Shown: positions 1 to 12,119 of the stretch, piece by piece
How positions within the stretch are numbered: position 1 is the first letter of the stretch
How the letters are laid out: the number at the start of each line of letters is the position of its first letter
From: Heterodera schachtii
Taxonomy: Eukaryota; Nematoda; Chromadorea; Rhabditida; Heteroderidae
Assembly: GCA_023374025.1 (NCBI GenBank)
Contig: SIJG01000007.1
Span: forward strand, 1,655,852 to 1,719,851
Reading direction: 5' to 3'
DNA length: 64,000 nucleotides
Notes under the pieces: generated by a model
Databases searched by the model: none
What the model saw: the letters and a program-made list of their open reading frames with translations, nothing else
Told to the model about the DNA's origin: nothing
Translations under genes and position numbers: made by a program

Positions 1-976
1 ATTACGTGTGCTTTGCTACTTTTCATTCCGTTTGGGAAAAGAGCACTTCTAAAGGAATTGCTGTTAAAGCTTTTAATCGGTGCCATTGCCTTTCGATTCG
101 ATAGTCATTCTGACCAAGCAACGCAATGGCAGCACCGAAGAGATTCAGTTTTTCAAATTCCTAATTAAAAAAACAATGCGAAATTATCAGGGATTTTGCG
201 ACGAGGGAAATACTTTAAATATTTGTTCAGCCAAATTCCTGACGGGAGCAACAACCAAAGCAAAGACTGACGAAGTCGAAAAGGGACAAATTCGCAAAGC
301 ATTTAAAATGGGCAGCACATAGCAAAGAGTCTTTCCACTGCCTTATGGGAAAATATCAAAAAATGAAGAAATATTAAGAAATCACCGGTTGGTGAGCAAA
401 TGACCAAATCGCGTGGGGGCAAGACGGAATTGGCCATTTGAAGCAAAGTCGGAAGAACAAATCGTTGAACAGGGAACCAAAAGCTTATGGACTTTTGAAG
501 GACGTGTAAAAATTCCGGTCTGAGGTTGTCCAGTCGCAAGCCAATGCTTTTTTGCTCATTGTCAGTTTCACCAGCAATTTGGGCCGAAAATCGCTTTGAA
601 TCAGTCACCCAAACGGGAAAAAGTGTCCTTAAAATGCAATAAGTGTTCTTCTTTTAGTGTGTTTTTCACAAATGATTTCCACTGGAATATTTACTTCGGT
701 TGCGCAGTTGGCCCGACGTTGGGAAGCCCAACTCTCCGATAGGCCACTTTGTCGGCATCTTCGACTTCCTTTTGACTCTCCGATTCAATTTCCCTCAAAA
801 GTCTCTCCAATGGTTTTTTGTCCCTGTTACTATCAGCAACATCTTGGGTAGATTCATCAGCGGACGAAAATTCCCTGAAAGAACAAAGTCCAACAACAAA
901 AAATCATGATCGAAACGTACAGATCAAGATCCACAAATTCATCACCACTCGATGTTGAACACACTTCGAAGTCCAT
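1..976 (-). CDS. DEAD-box RNA helicase, DDX51/Dbp6-like (5' part; runs off the left edge)
   Basis: Likely an ATP-dependent RNA helicase acting in ribosome assembly in the nucleolus. The start ATG is at 976, immediately behind a pyrimidine-rich acceptor (TTTTTCGAG). Exons read MDFEVCSTSSGDEF, then an acidic stretch with RLLREIESES, then FPVQRFVLPTLLQ (the Q-motif region of the DDX51 type), then PRDLVICSPTG. This joins across an intron to SGKTLCYVLPILNAL, which completes Walker A (SPTGSGKT). Then come VVAPVRNLAEQI (motif Ia) and GAAIALLGQNDYRIERQW. The DEAD box and the C-terminal domain lie outside the window. Assignment to the DDX51 group rests on the FPVQ..VLP and PRDLVICSPTG pattern and is from memory of the family. 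It lies 122 bp downstream of the Nup54 stop on the same strand, so the two may be one operon. Confidence 0.7.
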
Positions 977-1098
977 CTCGAAAAAGATTATTATGTGACA
1001 ACATATCCATAAATTTATTATTTTTGTAGAAAACAAAATGGAGAATGACACGAGAAAGAAACGAAATGAAATTTATTTTAAAAATTGCAAAAACAGAA

Positions 1099-2887
1099 TT
1101 AGCGGCGATTAGTCATCGGAGTCATCGGCTGACGATTGTGTTCAACAACTCGCAACACTTCAGCATTCGCCTTAACAACATCATCAACTAGAAAATATTT
1201 GTCAAAATTCTGTACCTTAACAGCTGAAACAAGATTCTCCAGCAAATTTTGTCTTGTAGCCAAACAGCGTTTAAGCTCTTTCATATCTTCAGCTGAAATG
1301 GCTTGTCCTGCACTCATCGACTTTTCTTTGAAAGTCTCCCGAAATTTGTCTTCGTTTTGCCTCAAAGTGTCGTAAATTCCGTTTATTTGATCCTTGACAA
1401 AAAGAAATTTCAATTTAATCTCGGGATAAAGGACGAGAAAAAAAATTTTGGTTAAAAATTACCTTTAAGCGCCCCGGTCCGTTCACTCTTAAATTCATTC
1501 CTTCTAAACGGCAAAATAATTGTTCTTCTTTTTCGTCAACAATCATCCCAAAGCGTTGAGAAAGTGTTTGTGAAGCCAAAATGCGCAATAAACTGCAAAA
1601 TTATTTGTTTTATTTTTAGTGTTTGGGGGTAACAACCGATTAGAGAATTGTTTCTGCGCTTGCATTATTTGAATGTATTTATTGTGGGCAGAAAGCACTA
1701 AGCTTTGGTTCGTAGCAATTCGCGAAACGCAATTGTCTAATAAAAGAATAAAACATAAAAAGAAAAAATATAATGCCCAACCAATTCCCTGATGGAGCGA
1801 AGAAACCGTTGCCAATTGCATCTTTTTTCGCTGCAGCAATTGTTCAAATCCTTGGATCGGGTAGGGCACCAAATTCTCCGGGTCGGGGTTTTCCAGCACA
1901 GCTTGGGTCCAAAGCTCCTCAAATCCAACAAATCCCGCTGGCGGTTTTCGCAGATAATTGTCCAATTCCGCTTTGTCAATTTCAACGAGTGGCACAACCC
2001 TTTCACAATTTAATTGCTGTTTGAGTTCATTAGTTTTTTGAAACAGTTCGTTGTAAAAGTCGAGTGCGCTCAACAGACCACGTCCTTGGTATTCTCGTGC
2101 CCTAACAATGACTTCGGTATGGTTGTCATTCTGGGGAATCAAAGAACGCAATTCGACCTAAAAAAGTTTGAATGATGTAAAAATGTTTAATTAACCTCGA
2201 AAAATCTGGGGTTTGAACCTTTTTTGAATTTGGGTTATAGGTTCGGAATTGAGTATTAAAACAAAACATCGGAAAATGAAAATTGTCAAAAATGTGGGAT
2301 GTATCCTATCCTTTTAGTTTACCTGAATGTTCGGAGTTTGTTTTTGCTGCTGTTGGCCAAATGGGGCGAGTTGCTGTTGCTTACGTAATATCCCATTGAT
2401 AAGATCAATAATCTAACCAAAGCATTCGATAAATTAAATAATATATTTATTTAATGTGTCTATGTTTAACCTTGATTTTAAAAGCATCGTCTTCAAAATT
2501 TTTGGAGGGTCCAGCTAATATAAGAGAAACCAATCCGTCAGAGTTTTTGTGCTTGCTAAGCCGATTATAACCAATGCCTTTCAATCGATGGAATAAATTG
2601 TTCGTAAATGAAACTGGGTGCTGATCATGACGAAAGTAGCCATTTCCAACACCAGCAGCTGCCAAAAGTTGATTTAAACAAGCAACAATTTTGTCACGTT
2701 CATCTCGAAAAAGTTCGGGTCCCGAAACTGCAGCCGTTAGAAGAGTCACATCCTAAACTCATTTTTTAAATGTTATAGTTAGTAGAATTACTACTTGAAT
2801 GATATCCTGCAAAACCGTAGTTGACGCCTGTTGCTGTTGTGTTGTTACATTGGTTGTCGACGGAGTTACTCCAAAAATGGAAGTCAT
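1099..2887 (-). CDS. npp-1: Nucleoporin Nup54 (NPP-1-like)
   Basis: Component of the central-channel Nup62-Nup58-Nup54 complex of the nuclear pore. The start ATG at 2887 begins [20 protein letters not shown]. The next exon reads [20 protein letters not shown] with GVGNGYF and [13 protein letters not shown], which matches the Nup54 core. Next come [27 protein letters not shown] and a diagnostic stretch, [13 protein letters not shown] followed by [19 protein letters not shown]. The C-terminal coiled-coil exon contains [17 protein letters not shown] and ends TPMTNRR. About five short introns are present. The FG-rich N-terminus is almost absent: only two FG dipeptides are visible (IFG near the start, PFG in a Q-rich linker near 2350). 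It is divergent from MSH4, with 567 bp between the starts. Confidence 0.85.
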
Positions 2888-3454
2888 GACAAAAAAGAGA
2901 GTAATTAAAAAATTTATAAGCTAGTAAAAAATATGAAGTGGATATTAAAACTCGCATATTGTGGATTTTTCGAGCAATTTTTTTTTGCCCATGGTAATTT
3001 TAAGGCGGATCAAAAATACAAATTGCAGCAAATTTATCAAACAAAAACTCAATTTAAATTGGCAGAAAATCTGAAAAAATTAGAGCAAAATTTTTTTTTT
3101 CAAAAACCTCTTTTAAACTAGCGCCGATACAAAATTAAATTTTTGATGCTGATCAAAAAAGTCGGTATACTGTGCTTTGCCCTCCCCCCCCCCCCCATTT
3201 ATCGAAAAAAGCACAGTATTACCAAAAAGTTTTGGAATACGGTTGATGGAAAATCAAAATTAAATTATTTTTGGGTTTTAGGGGTCGGAGAATCCGATTC
3301 AGACATCTCTTTCATCCCATTTCGAACCCCAAACCCTTAAAATAAAAAAATAATAAAAAAACATTTTAAGATGTTGGAGTATATTCTTACAAATCGTCAT
3401 TTCAACAGTGCAAGCATCCTTTGTCCCTTTTGATTTCTTACATACAGTAGAAGC
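2888..3454. other. Divergent intergenic region, Nup54 / MSH4
   Basis: About 570 bp, very AT-rich, between the two divergent start codons, so it should hold both promoters. It contains a C13 run at 3184-3196 inside a short inverted repeat: TACTGTGCTTT at about 3169 and AAAGCACAGTA at about 3212, with about 30 bp between. The MSH4 start is preceded by TTACATACAG at about 3448, a possible trans-splice acceptor. I see no credible gene. Confidence 0.5.
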
Positions 3455-6400
3455 ATGTCTTTAACAATAAATAAAAGCATCTCCTTAACGAGAAGTGGAA
3501 GAAATCTTACTTCAATCTCCGTAAATTGTTCTACCTTGGTTGGTAAGCAACTTTTGTTTTTCTTTAATCAGGAACAAAAATTAAGCCATCATTGAAGGGA
3601 AGGGCGCTAATCGTGGGCAAATTGGTGCGTTTGTCGTCGGTGTGTTTTTTGGAGATTTCATTTTGCATAGGAATGGCCGCAATGGACATTCGCTATTCTG
3701 AACTCACTCTCTGCCAATTTGTGGATACCAATTCATACACACTGTTGAGAATTCGGCTTAGTCTTTGTGAAATTGCAGAAGTAAAAACAATTTTTGCAGA
3801 ATTAAATTGGTAATTCTCTTTCGAAGGTGATTTTGCCTGAAGAGAATGAGAAGTCTCCCGCCCGATTGATCCTTCTTGACATGCTCCGCAACACTTGTCC
3901 TAAAGCCAACATCACAACGCTTCAACGTCGTTATTTCAACGACTCATTGGGAATTGATTTGGTGACCAAATTAAACGTCGAAGAATGCTCAAATGTTGAC
4001 ACATCCGTCTTCAAAAAATACTTTTGTATGAGCGCATCTGCCGCCCTCATCAAATACGTCGAATACATTCAGGTCGATTCTTGCCAACTTTGAACATTAT
4101 TTTACTAGTACTGTAATTCTACGGTATTTGCATAATTTAGAATATTTTGTACGCACACAATTCACTGAAAATCACTTATGAAGCGGTGGAGGATTCTTGT
4201 CTGATCGGTAAGCAAATTTTTGAACAAAACAATCAATTTAAACCACCAGAAAATATTTCACGAATTACTCCGGGTTTTAAGACGTTAATAGTTGGGCCAG
4301 TTTGGACTTGCTCCATTCGGAAATGCAATCAAACAAAGGCTGTCCGAATTCCCTCTTCGAAATTCTCAATTGTTGTCTCACCCGTGGAGGGACGAGGACA
4401 CTGCGCACTTACCTTCTGCAACCGTCGGCTTCCGTGGAAATAATCAACTCACGTCTGGACATAGTGCAAGAATTGGTCAAAAACCAAGCGGTGAACTCTT
4501 TTTTAAAACAATTAAATAAAATTTCACCATTTTTTGCTTGTCTTTTTTAGATGTGCGACAGAATACGGTCGATTCCTTTCGAATTTGCACGACCTTCAGC
4601 AATTGGTTTCCTTCTGCACTTACACAAACGTTGAACAGAGTGCCACCAACCGTGAGGAATCGAAGCGAGTAATTCGCAACAAAATAATCCAAGTCATTTA
4701 CGGCTAATGTTTTTGGCTTAATAAACGTGTCTTCAGATTATTGAACTTAAGCGACTTTTGGAAGCAGTCAAAAAAATTTCAGAAGTGATAAGCCATTCAA
4801 AGTCACCATTTTTTATCCAAAACAAAAAGGTAAATTTAAATTACTTTCATCTGTCGATTTATTTTCATCCGAATGCAATTGGAAAAAGTCAATCAAAAGA
4901 ATGACGCAGCACCTTTTAAACCTTCAGAAATTGGATGACTGTCGACTTGATGCAATCGCTGAATTTGTCAACGACAAAATTTCGTCCGAATTGACCACAC
5001 GCAAAAGGAAGGGTTTGGTCGCTTCCTCGTCCAAAGACCAAATTCTTTTCGCCATCGCCGAATCGCAACACGTGCTGCTCGACGTGGCCAGGCGCACTTA
5101 CCAGGAATTGGTCGCCCGAATCGTCGGTCAATGAATGGCATTTAATATTTTTCATTTTTGTTCGATCTTCAGAATTTGGCACGGCTCATCAGAAGGAAAT
5201 CCCTGGCGCACAACTGTGCTATTCGCAGTCCCGCGGTTATCACTTCGCTTTGCACGCCAACGACCCGTACAGTATCAATTTACCATCGCATTGTATCCAA
5301 GTGGTGTTCAACAAGGCATCGTTGACATTCACCACCAGAGACCTGATCAAATACAACGGTGGGATTATTTAGGGTCATTTGGATCAGGATTCAAATTAAA
5401 ACTACAAAGAAAACAGACAGACTTCTTCAATCCGAAAATGAAATTTTGCACAAAAGCAATTTGGTGCTTGACCAGCTGATTGGCTCAATTCGAGAGTACA
5501 TTCCCGCCCTTTACAAATGCACTGAGCTTGTTTCACTGTTCGATTATTATACGGCAGTTGGCCTGTTATTGCAGCAAAGTTCAAACTGGTAAAAAAACTA
5601 AATTTATTTATTTATTTTTGTCAAATTAAAGTTCGTCCATCCTTCGGTAAAGAACTTTTGATTCTTCGAGGTCGTCATCCGATTTTGGACTACCGTATGG
5701 ATGTTGTGCCAAACAATACGGTAAATTGTTGGTTATTTTTTTCTGTTAAATCAACTTTTCAGCGTGCTTCCCATTCTGAATCGCGTTTTGCTGTTATTGC
5801 AGGTCCAAACATGGTACACTTTATTATATGAATTTTTTGGTTTCACTTTTTCTTTTTTAATTTTAGGCGGGAAAAAGCACTTATATGGTAATAATTGTTA
5901 TTTACATTTGGTTGTTTATATTACATTTTTGTTCCGTTTTAGCGCCAAGTTTGCATGTTGCAAATATTAGCCCAAATGGGCTGTATGGTCCCTGCTGAAA
6001 GTGCATCATTTGTGCCGATGACAAGGATTTTTTCACGAGTTGGTCATAACGATGATTTGGTGCAGAATCTATCGGGATTTGCAGTCGAAGTATGTTCATT
6101 GTTTTATTAAATATGCTCATTTTGAATGTTTTTCATATGTCCGAAATGGCGGTAATTTTGCAAAATGCGAATGAAACTTCACTGATAATCATTGACGAAT
6201 TGGCCAGAAGTGCGTCCGTGAACTATAACAGCATCATTTAATTATAATAATATGATTTAATTTTGGGTATTTTTAAAGGCACTTCCACCGAAGAAGGCAT
6301 TGGAATTTGTTATGCAATTTGCGAGAAATTGCTTTCCACTGGGGTACCTTTATTAATTTAAGAAATGCTCTAAAATGTTCTCCCTTTTAGGCCTTTGTGT

Positions 6401-6757
6401 TTTTTGCTACGCATTTTTTGGACATGGCACAAATGGCATTGAATTACCCAAACATTGTTAAAAAGTAATCAAACTAATTGAATTTTTTGTAATGCATCAA
6501 ATTCAGCTATCATTTCGCTTCTGTTTCGACGATTGATCAAGCGACACGATTGGAAATGCTCACGCCATCGCCACAACTCCACGAAGGACCGTATGAAGGG
6601 CCTTTATACGGTAAGACCACCAAAAGGCATTTTATGACACCGTTAAACACAGTGAAATTCAGGGTTGGAATTGGCTGAGTTGGCGACTTTACCTCAAAAA
6701 ATCACACAGGAGGCACGTCAACTGGCAGAAAAAATTAGGAAGGCGAAGGAAAATTAG
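3455..6757 (+). CDS. him-14: MutS homolog MSH4 (HIM-14), meiotic
   Basis: MSH4 partners MSH5 as a meiosis-specific clamp that stabilises recombination intermediates and promotes crossovers. The likely first exon at 3455 reads [17 protein letters not shown]. Later exons carry [17 protein letters not shown] (connector domain), [36 protein letters not shown], and lever/clamp exons with [18 protein letters not shown]. The ATPase domain contains Walker A split over exons as GPNM / AGKSTYM, then [54 protein letters not shown] and [19 protein letters not shown]. It ends [16 protein letters not shown]. The nearest match from memory is MSH4 (EEGIGICYA). Walker B reads DELARSTST rather than the usual DELGRGTS/TNT. 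It converges on AGXT2. Confidence 0.85.
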
Positions 6758-7085
6758 TAATTTATTAATTAAAACATAATGGACATTTGGTTATTAACTT
6801 TTATTAAGTGTGACTTCGTCGTTCTTTGATAAGTCAGTCGCATCTGTGCAGTGATTTTGATGTTTTTTAATGTTTTCTATGGATTTGTGGAGATGGCCAA
6901 ATTGGCGATAATTGCAAATGCATTCATTGTTTTGTTCCTCATTATGTGATTTCTAATTTTCCATTAATTTTATTGTATACAAATATGTATTTGTGTAAAA
7001 AGGCGTTATACAAATTATTCCGTCATGCTTTGTTTGTCTGTCCTCCTCTCCCCAACTTCTCATATTTTGTTCCTCCTCTATTTTC

Positions 7086-8672
7086 TCATCCCCTTTTCTC
7101 CTCCTCTTTCAATGCTTTTGCCACCGCTTCGGCACATCGCCACGCGTCCTCCTCCCCCACGCACATTGGTGGCTTTATCCTCAGCACATTCCCTTCATTT
7201 CCTCCCTTTCCGACCAAAACGCCCTCCCGTCGAATGCATTCGAATATTCTCTCAACTCTTTCCGTGCCCAACACCCTTTGTCCGTCCTCTTCGACCAGTT
7301 CAATTCCGATCATTAAACCTTTTCCCCGAATGTCTCCCAAAAGGCGAGAATCGATTCGGCACAATTCACTCAACAGAAAATTGCCAATTTTGAGGCAATT
7401 TTGCTGGAGGCCTTCTTCATCGATTACCTGCAATCGATTCGAATGGATTTTCAGTTTCGAAAGGGTGTCCCTTTTGATTTCACCTCCAGCTACTGCTTTG
7501 GCCACGGTGCACGCCAACGGATTTCCTCCGAAAGTATTGAAGTATCGGCCACCCTCCATCAGTTTGGCACCGATTTCTTTGGTTGTGATTACGGCGCCCA
7601 TGGGAAATCCGTTGGCCATTCCCTTTGCCATCGTCACAATGTCAGGCACGGCATTTTGACTTTGGAATCCCCAAAAATGAGTGCCAAGGCGGCCAAAGCC
7701 TGTCTGAACTTCGTCACATATCCTAAGTCCTCCTGAAATGTTTTTCGCTTTCCAACAATAATTCGGGCCATTTGCCTCTGGCATGGATCTCGTCGAATGC
7801 CCGCTTTAGATATCCCTCGGGGAATTGGACTGTGCCACCGATGCCCTGGATGGGCTCCGCTATCATTGCCGCTGGTCCCGTTGTGCTGGGAAAGTCGTGC
7901 CGAAGACAATCAGTGAGCTCGTCGAGATGGTGGTCCAATGCGCGGCACTTCCCTTCAGCATCGGGGTGTTTTCACACGTCGACTTTAGTCCCCTTCACCT
8001 CTTTGGCATTGGCACTCGTCCCCCTGTCGTGCTTTTGCCGTTGTGTCCCGGCACTTTCCCTTTCCCCACGGCCCATTTGAACTCGGACAACGCACTTTCA
8101 GAATGCCAAGGCCGGCGCCAGGCAAAGGTTGCTTCCACACAGCCAAATTGGTTGCTCCGATAATTCCCTGCCAATAGAGTCAAAGTTCGCTGCTGGTTCA
8201 TTTCTGTGTCGTGCCATCATTTCCCACCGGAGTCCATCCGTGGTACGCTTTTCGCAGACTGATCACGTCGAATCGGCCCGTGTAAAGTCTGGCCAATTCC
8301 AGCGCCAATTCATTGGCTTCCGTTCCCGAATTGACGAAGAAGCACGAGCTGAGATGGTCGGGCATTCGTCCGACCAATTCCTCCGCGTATTTTTCCATGG
8401 CATCCGTTTCATAAATGGTCGGACTGTGCCACAACAAATCCGCCTGCTCCTTTAGTCGGGCGGTCACTTTTCTAATGCAATTCGTTGGCATTGGCATTAA
8501 TTTGGACCCACGGATGGCAATGGCCGACAGAAACGGTGACAATTCCGCCGATCATGTCCAAATATTTGTTGCCCTCAATGTCCCACAAAAATTGCATCTT
8601 TCCCCGGGCAATTTTCAGCGGCTGTTTGTAATAAGCAATGGACGAAGCCGGCAAAAGAAAACGACGGTTCAT
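7086..8672 (-). CDS. AGXT2: Class III aminotransferase, alanine-glyoxylate aminotransferase 2 (AGXT2)-like
   Basis: PLP-dependent mitochondrial aminotransferase that would convert glyoxylate and alanine, and beta-amino acids, in the AGXT2 family. The first ATG is at 8672 ([11 protein letters not shown]). Reading on: [19 protein letters not shown], then [17 protein letters not shown], then [20 protein letters not shown] (PLP phosphate-binding region), [38 protein letters not shown], and [15 protein letters not shown] with the expected Schiff-base lysine. Then come [36 protein letters not shown] and the C-terminal [15 protein letters not shown], ending EEEKRG. Exons in the 7.6-8.2 kb part change frame at short introns. 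GC content is higher than in the flanks. The order on this strand is PLK copy 1, then AGXT2, 524 bp apart. Confidence 0.88.
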
Positions 8673-9125
8673 TTTGAGCAAAAACAAAACACTGAGAAAA
8701 AAACAAATTATGAATGGGAATTTTTGATATTTGTTGGAAGCAATCTTTTAATGAGATTACAAACAATTAGAAATGATGTGACCGTAAATTGAGCAAAAAA
8801 TGGGAGGGAAAGGTCAACGAATGAAGAGGAGGACATCAAATCGATGAAAGGCAATTCTCAGCATGACAATCCCAGCAGTCACTTCCATTTCCCTATCTTT
8901 TCAATTTTGAAGAACACAAATCTATCATAATTGGTTTATATAATTAAAGAGTATAATTGATTTGCAGTGAATTTATCCCAATTGTTCGTTCATGAAAGAC
9001 ATCAAAAATATTTAAATTAATGGGTCTCAATTCTGGCAACTGTAAAATAGGAGGTTCTACTAGTTTTAACTTAAAATATTAAACGGTCGGAACAATCATA
9101 ACACTCCCATTTTATAAATTGCCGT
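8673..9125. other. Intergenic, PLK copy 1 to AGXT2
   Basis: About 450 bp of AT-rich DNA upstream of AGXT2 and downstream of PLK copy 1. The inverted-duplication arm ends at its right side (about 9126). I see no further gene. Confidence 0.4.
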
Positions 9126-11595
9126 AATTCACACAAAGGCATAGAATCAACGCAAAATCAGGCAATTGGCAGGTCACTGTACAAGAACAAAAAAGCTACT
9201 GCGGCACAACTTCGGCACGCCTGCCACTTTTTGCAGTCATCGCATTCGGATTTTCATGCCGCGCAATCAGACGTTCAACCATCACCTGAAATTGCAAAAA
9301 ATAATATTTAAAATGTGATTCATTCAATAGACCTTCGTCAAGCAAATTACCTTAGTGTATTTGAGTCGCTGACACAAATCTTTGGGGCATCCGTATTTCT
9401 CCAAATATTGGAATTTGCAGGTGAAGACATTCTTCTGTTGGTCTATGTATGTGGCGGCACTCATCAGCGGACACACAATTAGTTTGGAGTGATCCTGGAA
9501 AGACAAAACGGTCGAATATATGTGCAGGAAATCACTAATATTAGACCATTCGTATGTTTATTCAACGGGCACCTGGAAGAAGTTGATCTGCAGAGTGCCG
9601 TTGCTCAGGTGCAAGACGATGGCCGACTTTGTCCGGAACCACGTGTTCAGGCAGGGCAGCCGCGCCAACTCGTCGCCGTCCCGCATCGGAATGTTGGCGC
9701 CCGCCTTCATCAGATGCTCGTTCATGTACGACCGGAAGAACTTGAGCAGGGTGATCTTCTTCTCCAGCGCCTGCGGGTATTTGTTGGCCCCGTAAAAGTG
9801 TTCGGTGTTGTTCCGCTCGGTGTATTGCAACTGACTGAAGGCCAACGGAATTGGCATTTCCAATTCAACGGAGCCAAACTCACTTCCCAGCCGCGTCCAA
9901 AATGACTTTGGTGTTGTCGTTGAACAGCACCCCGACACTGTTATCACACAGCTGGTAGCCCAGTCCGTACTTGTCCGAGTAGTCGACCCACCGAGACACC
10001 CAAAAGAAGGGTTGCGCCCTCGGATCTTCGATCTCGTCTGAACGAATCAGAATCAGTCAGGTATTTATCACAATCACCATCGATCATCACCTTTGTCCGC
10101 TTCGCTGAACCGCTCGGGATTTGTATTCAGCAGAGAGCACAGCTGCGCGTACAAATCGGACAAGTAGAAATCGGCCGGCACATCGTTGTTCTCGCCTAAA
10201 CGGAAGCAATCACTGAAATTAAACATTCGCAAATGCGGCAGACCCGCGGCCATCTCAGTGATGAGCACCGATGCCACGTCCTGCTTTACCGCCACCGCCT
10301 GCGGAGGCACTTTCGTCTCGGGGACGGAGGCTAGCGGCGCATGTCCAGTGAAAGCGGGGCCTTTGGCGGCACGAGGACTGGGCACATGGTCCAACTAATA
10401 GTGAAAGTATAAAATGTCAGTTGCAGCAAAAGTGTGAAAGCCAATTCCACTCACTTCGGGTCGCCGAATGAGTCCGCCTGACACCGCCTGCATGTTGAAC
10501 TTGGGAGCCATGGTCAGACATGAACTCGGCAACACTTTGGGCAGAAAGCCGTCCGTGAAGAATTGGAAGTTGAGAATTTCGTTGACCCGCGGTCGCCTCG
10601 CGGGGTCCGGCGCCAGCAGACGAGTGATGAGGGCAGCCGCGTCTTTGCCTATTTTGGGCGGAATGGTGTACTGGTTGGCCTTGATGCGATTGTACGTGTC
10701 CTAAACGAAATGAAACAATTTGAGTGACAATTATGAACCACAAAAAACCACCTTCAAAGTTTCCGTCTCAAATGGCGGCTTCCCCACCAAAAGTGTGTAG
10801 AGAATGCAGCCGATCGCCCAAATGTCCACTTCGTACGAGTGCCCTTTCTTGTCCAGCATTTCGGGTGCGATGTAATTGGGCGTGCCGCAAAGCGTCTTCT
10901 TCCGCTCCCCGTCGTAGTCCACCACCGTGGCCAGGCCAAAGTCGCCGATCTTCAGTTGCATTTCCGAATTCAGAAAAAGGTTGCCCAGCTTCAGGTCCCG
11001 GTGGATGATTTTCTTCCCATGCAAATATTTGCAGGCTTCGACGATCTGAACAATCAGTGGCTAAAGTTGGCAAATCCAATTCGAAACCCGGCTAACTTGG
11101 AAAGTGAAATAACGCGCTTCCGGCTCGGTGACCGCCTTTCTGCGCTTGTGAAGTTCCATGAGAGAGCGCCGCGAACACAACTCCAACAGAATGTAAACAT
11201 TGTCATCATCCTCGAAGAACCCTTCCATCTTGACGACGTGCGGGTGGGCGAGCGCTTGATGGATTTGGATTTCCTGAGCCATCTAAACTTTTCAAATAAA
11301 ATTCACGCGTCCGCTCAATTCTTTTACTTTTTTAAAATCATTTGTTTATTTTGGACATAGAAATTGTGCCAACTTTCACCTTGTCTCGCTGATGTTTCTT
11401 CACCAGCAATGTTTTGGACACGACTTTGCCCGCATAGATTTTCTTCGTTTGGTTGTCCGTCAACTCATAGCACCGTGCGAAGCCGCCCTTGCCGAGAAAA
11501 ATGCCTTTGGTGTAAGTCCGTTTTGTGACGTTATTCTGTACGATGAAAGGGACTTCCTTCGGCACAGGCTTTGTCCGCTTTTGTGATGACATGAA
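9126..11595. repeat. Inverted duplication, arm 1 (polo kinase locus)
   Basis: This arm matches 21724-24188 in reverse complement across all nine exons, all eight introns and about 70 bp of 3' flank. Homology stops at the 3' side at TGTGTGAATT; beyond it the two copies differ completely. On the 5' side similarity ends within a few bases of the start codon. Exons are nearly identical, while some introns (notably the last) carry many differences. Because the introns are kept, this is a DNA-level duplication and not a retrocopy. Confidence 0.93.
9196..11592 (-). CDS. plk-1: Polo-like kinase, copy 1
   Basis: Serine/threonine kinase of mitosis and meiosis. Nine exons (minus strand): 11592-11380, 11282-11097, 11045-10752, 10700-10455, 10394-10091, 10037-9884, 9834-9573, 9494-9351, 9285-9196; together 630 residues, matching the usual PLK1 length of about 600-650. 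Kinase domain: glycine loop GKGGFA at 34-39, Lys56, HRDLK at 148-152, DFG at 168-170, activation-loop Thr184 in [14 protein letters not shown]. Polo-box domain: Trp431 in [36 protein letters not shown], and the phosphopeptide pincer His555/Lys557 in [11 protein letters not shown]. All splice sites used are GT-AG. The coding sequence differs from copy 2 by four residues. The symbol follows the family; orthology to plk-1 versus plk-2 of C. elegans is not resolved. Confidence 0.95.
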
Positions 11596-12047
11596 GCAAA
11601 TAATTTTCAACTGCAAAAAAAAAAGGAATTTAAAGCAGGAAAAAAAAATGTATAACAAATTTAGTCAAAAAATCGAAATTAAAATAACCAAAAGTACGCG
11701 TCAAGCGAAATAAAATACAAATCTTTACTATACAGACGACCCATGTGATTTACCTAATCAAGAAATCAGTCGCTGGAAATGAATTAGTTCAACGATTGTA
11801 CAATCAAAATTTAAAATTTAAATTCAAAACTTCATAACATTCTTCGTTTCAATAATTAATTCATTCAAATTGTTACGGTTGGTTCTTCGCATCTCATAAC
11901 CCTTCCTACTGTTCCTCCATCCTTCTCACAACTCTTCACTTATCACTACCAAAGTAATGTGCAAAAAAAGTAATAACAATTCATAGGATATCCAGGACAT
12001 AAATGTCTTTTTTTATTCTTTATTAAATTATTAAAAATCACATTAAA
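11596..12047. other. Upstream region of PLK copy 1
   Basis: About 450 bp of AT-rich DNA. It is unrelated to the sequence upstream of PLK copy 2, so the two kinase genes must use different promoters. No gene seen. Confidence 0.45.
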
Positions 12048-12119
12048 CTAAAATCGAAATTTGCAATTAAATAAGTAAAAAATGAAAAAGAAATCATTTG
12101 GGCGTTCATTGAAGCGCCT

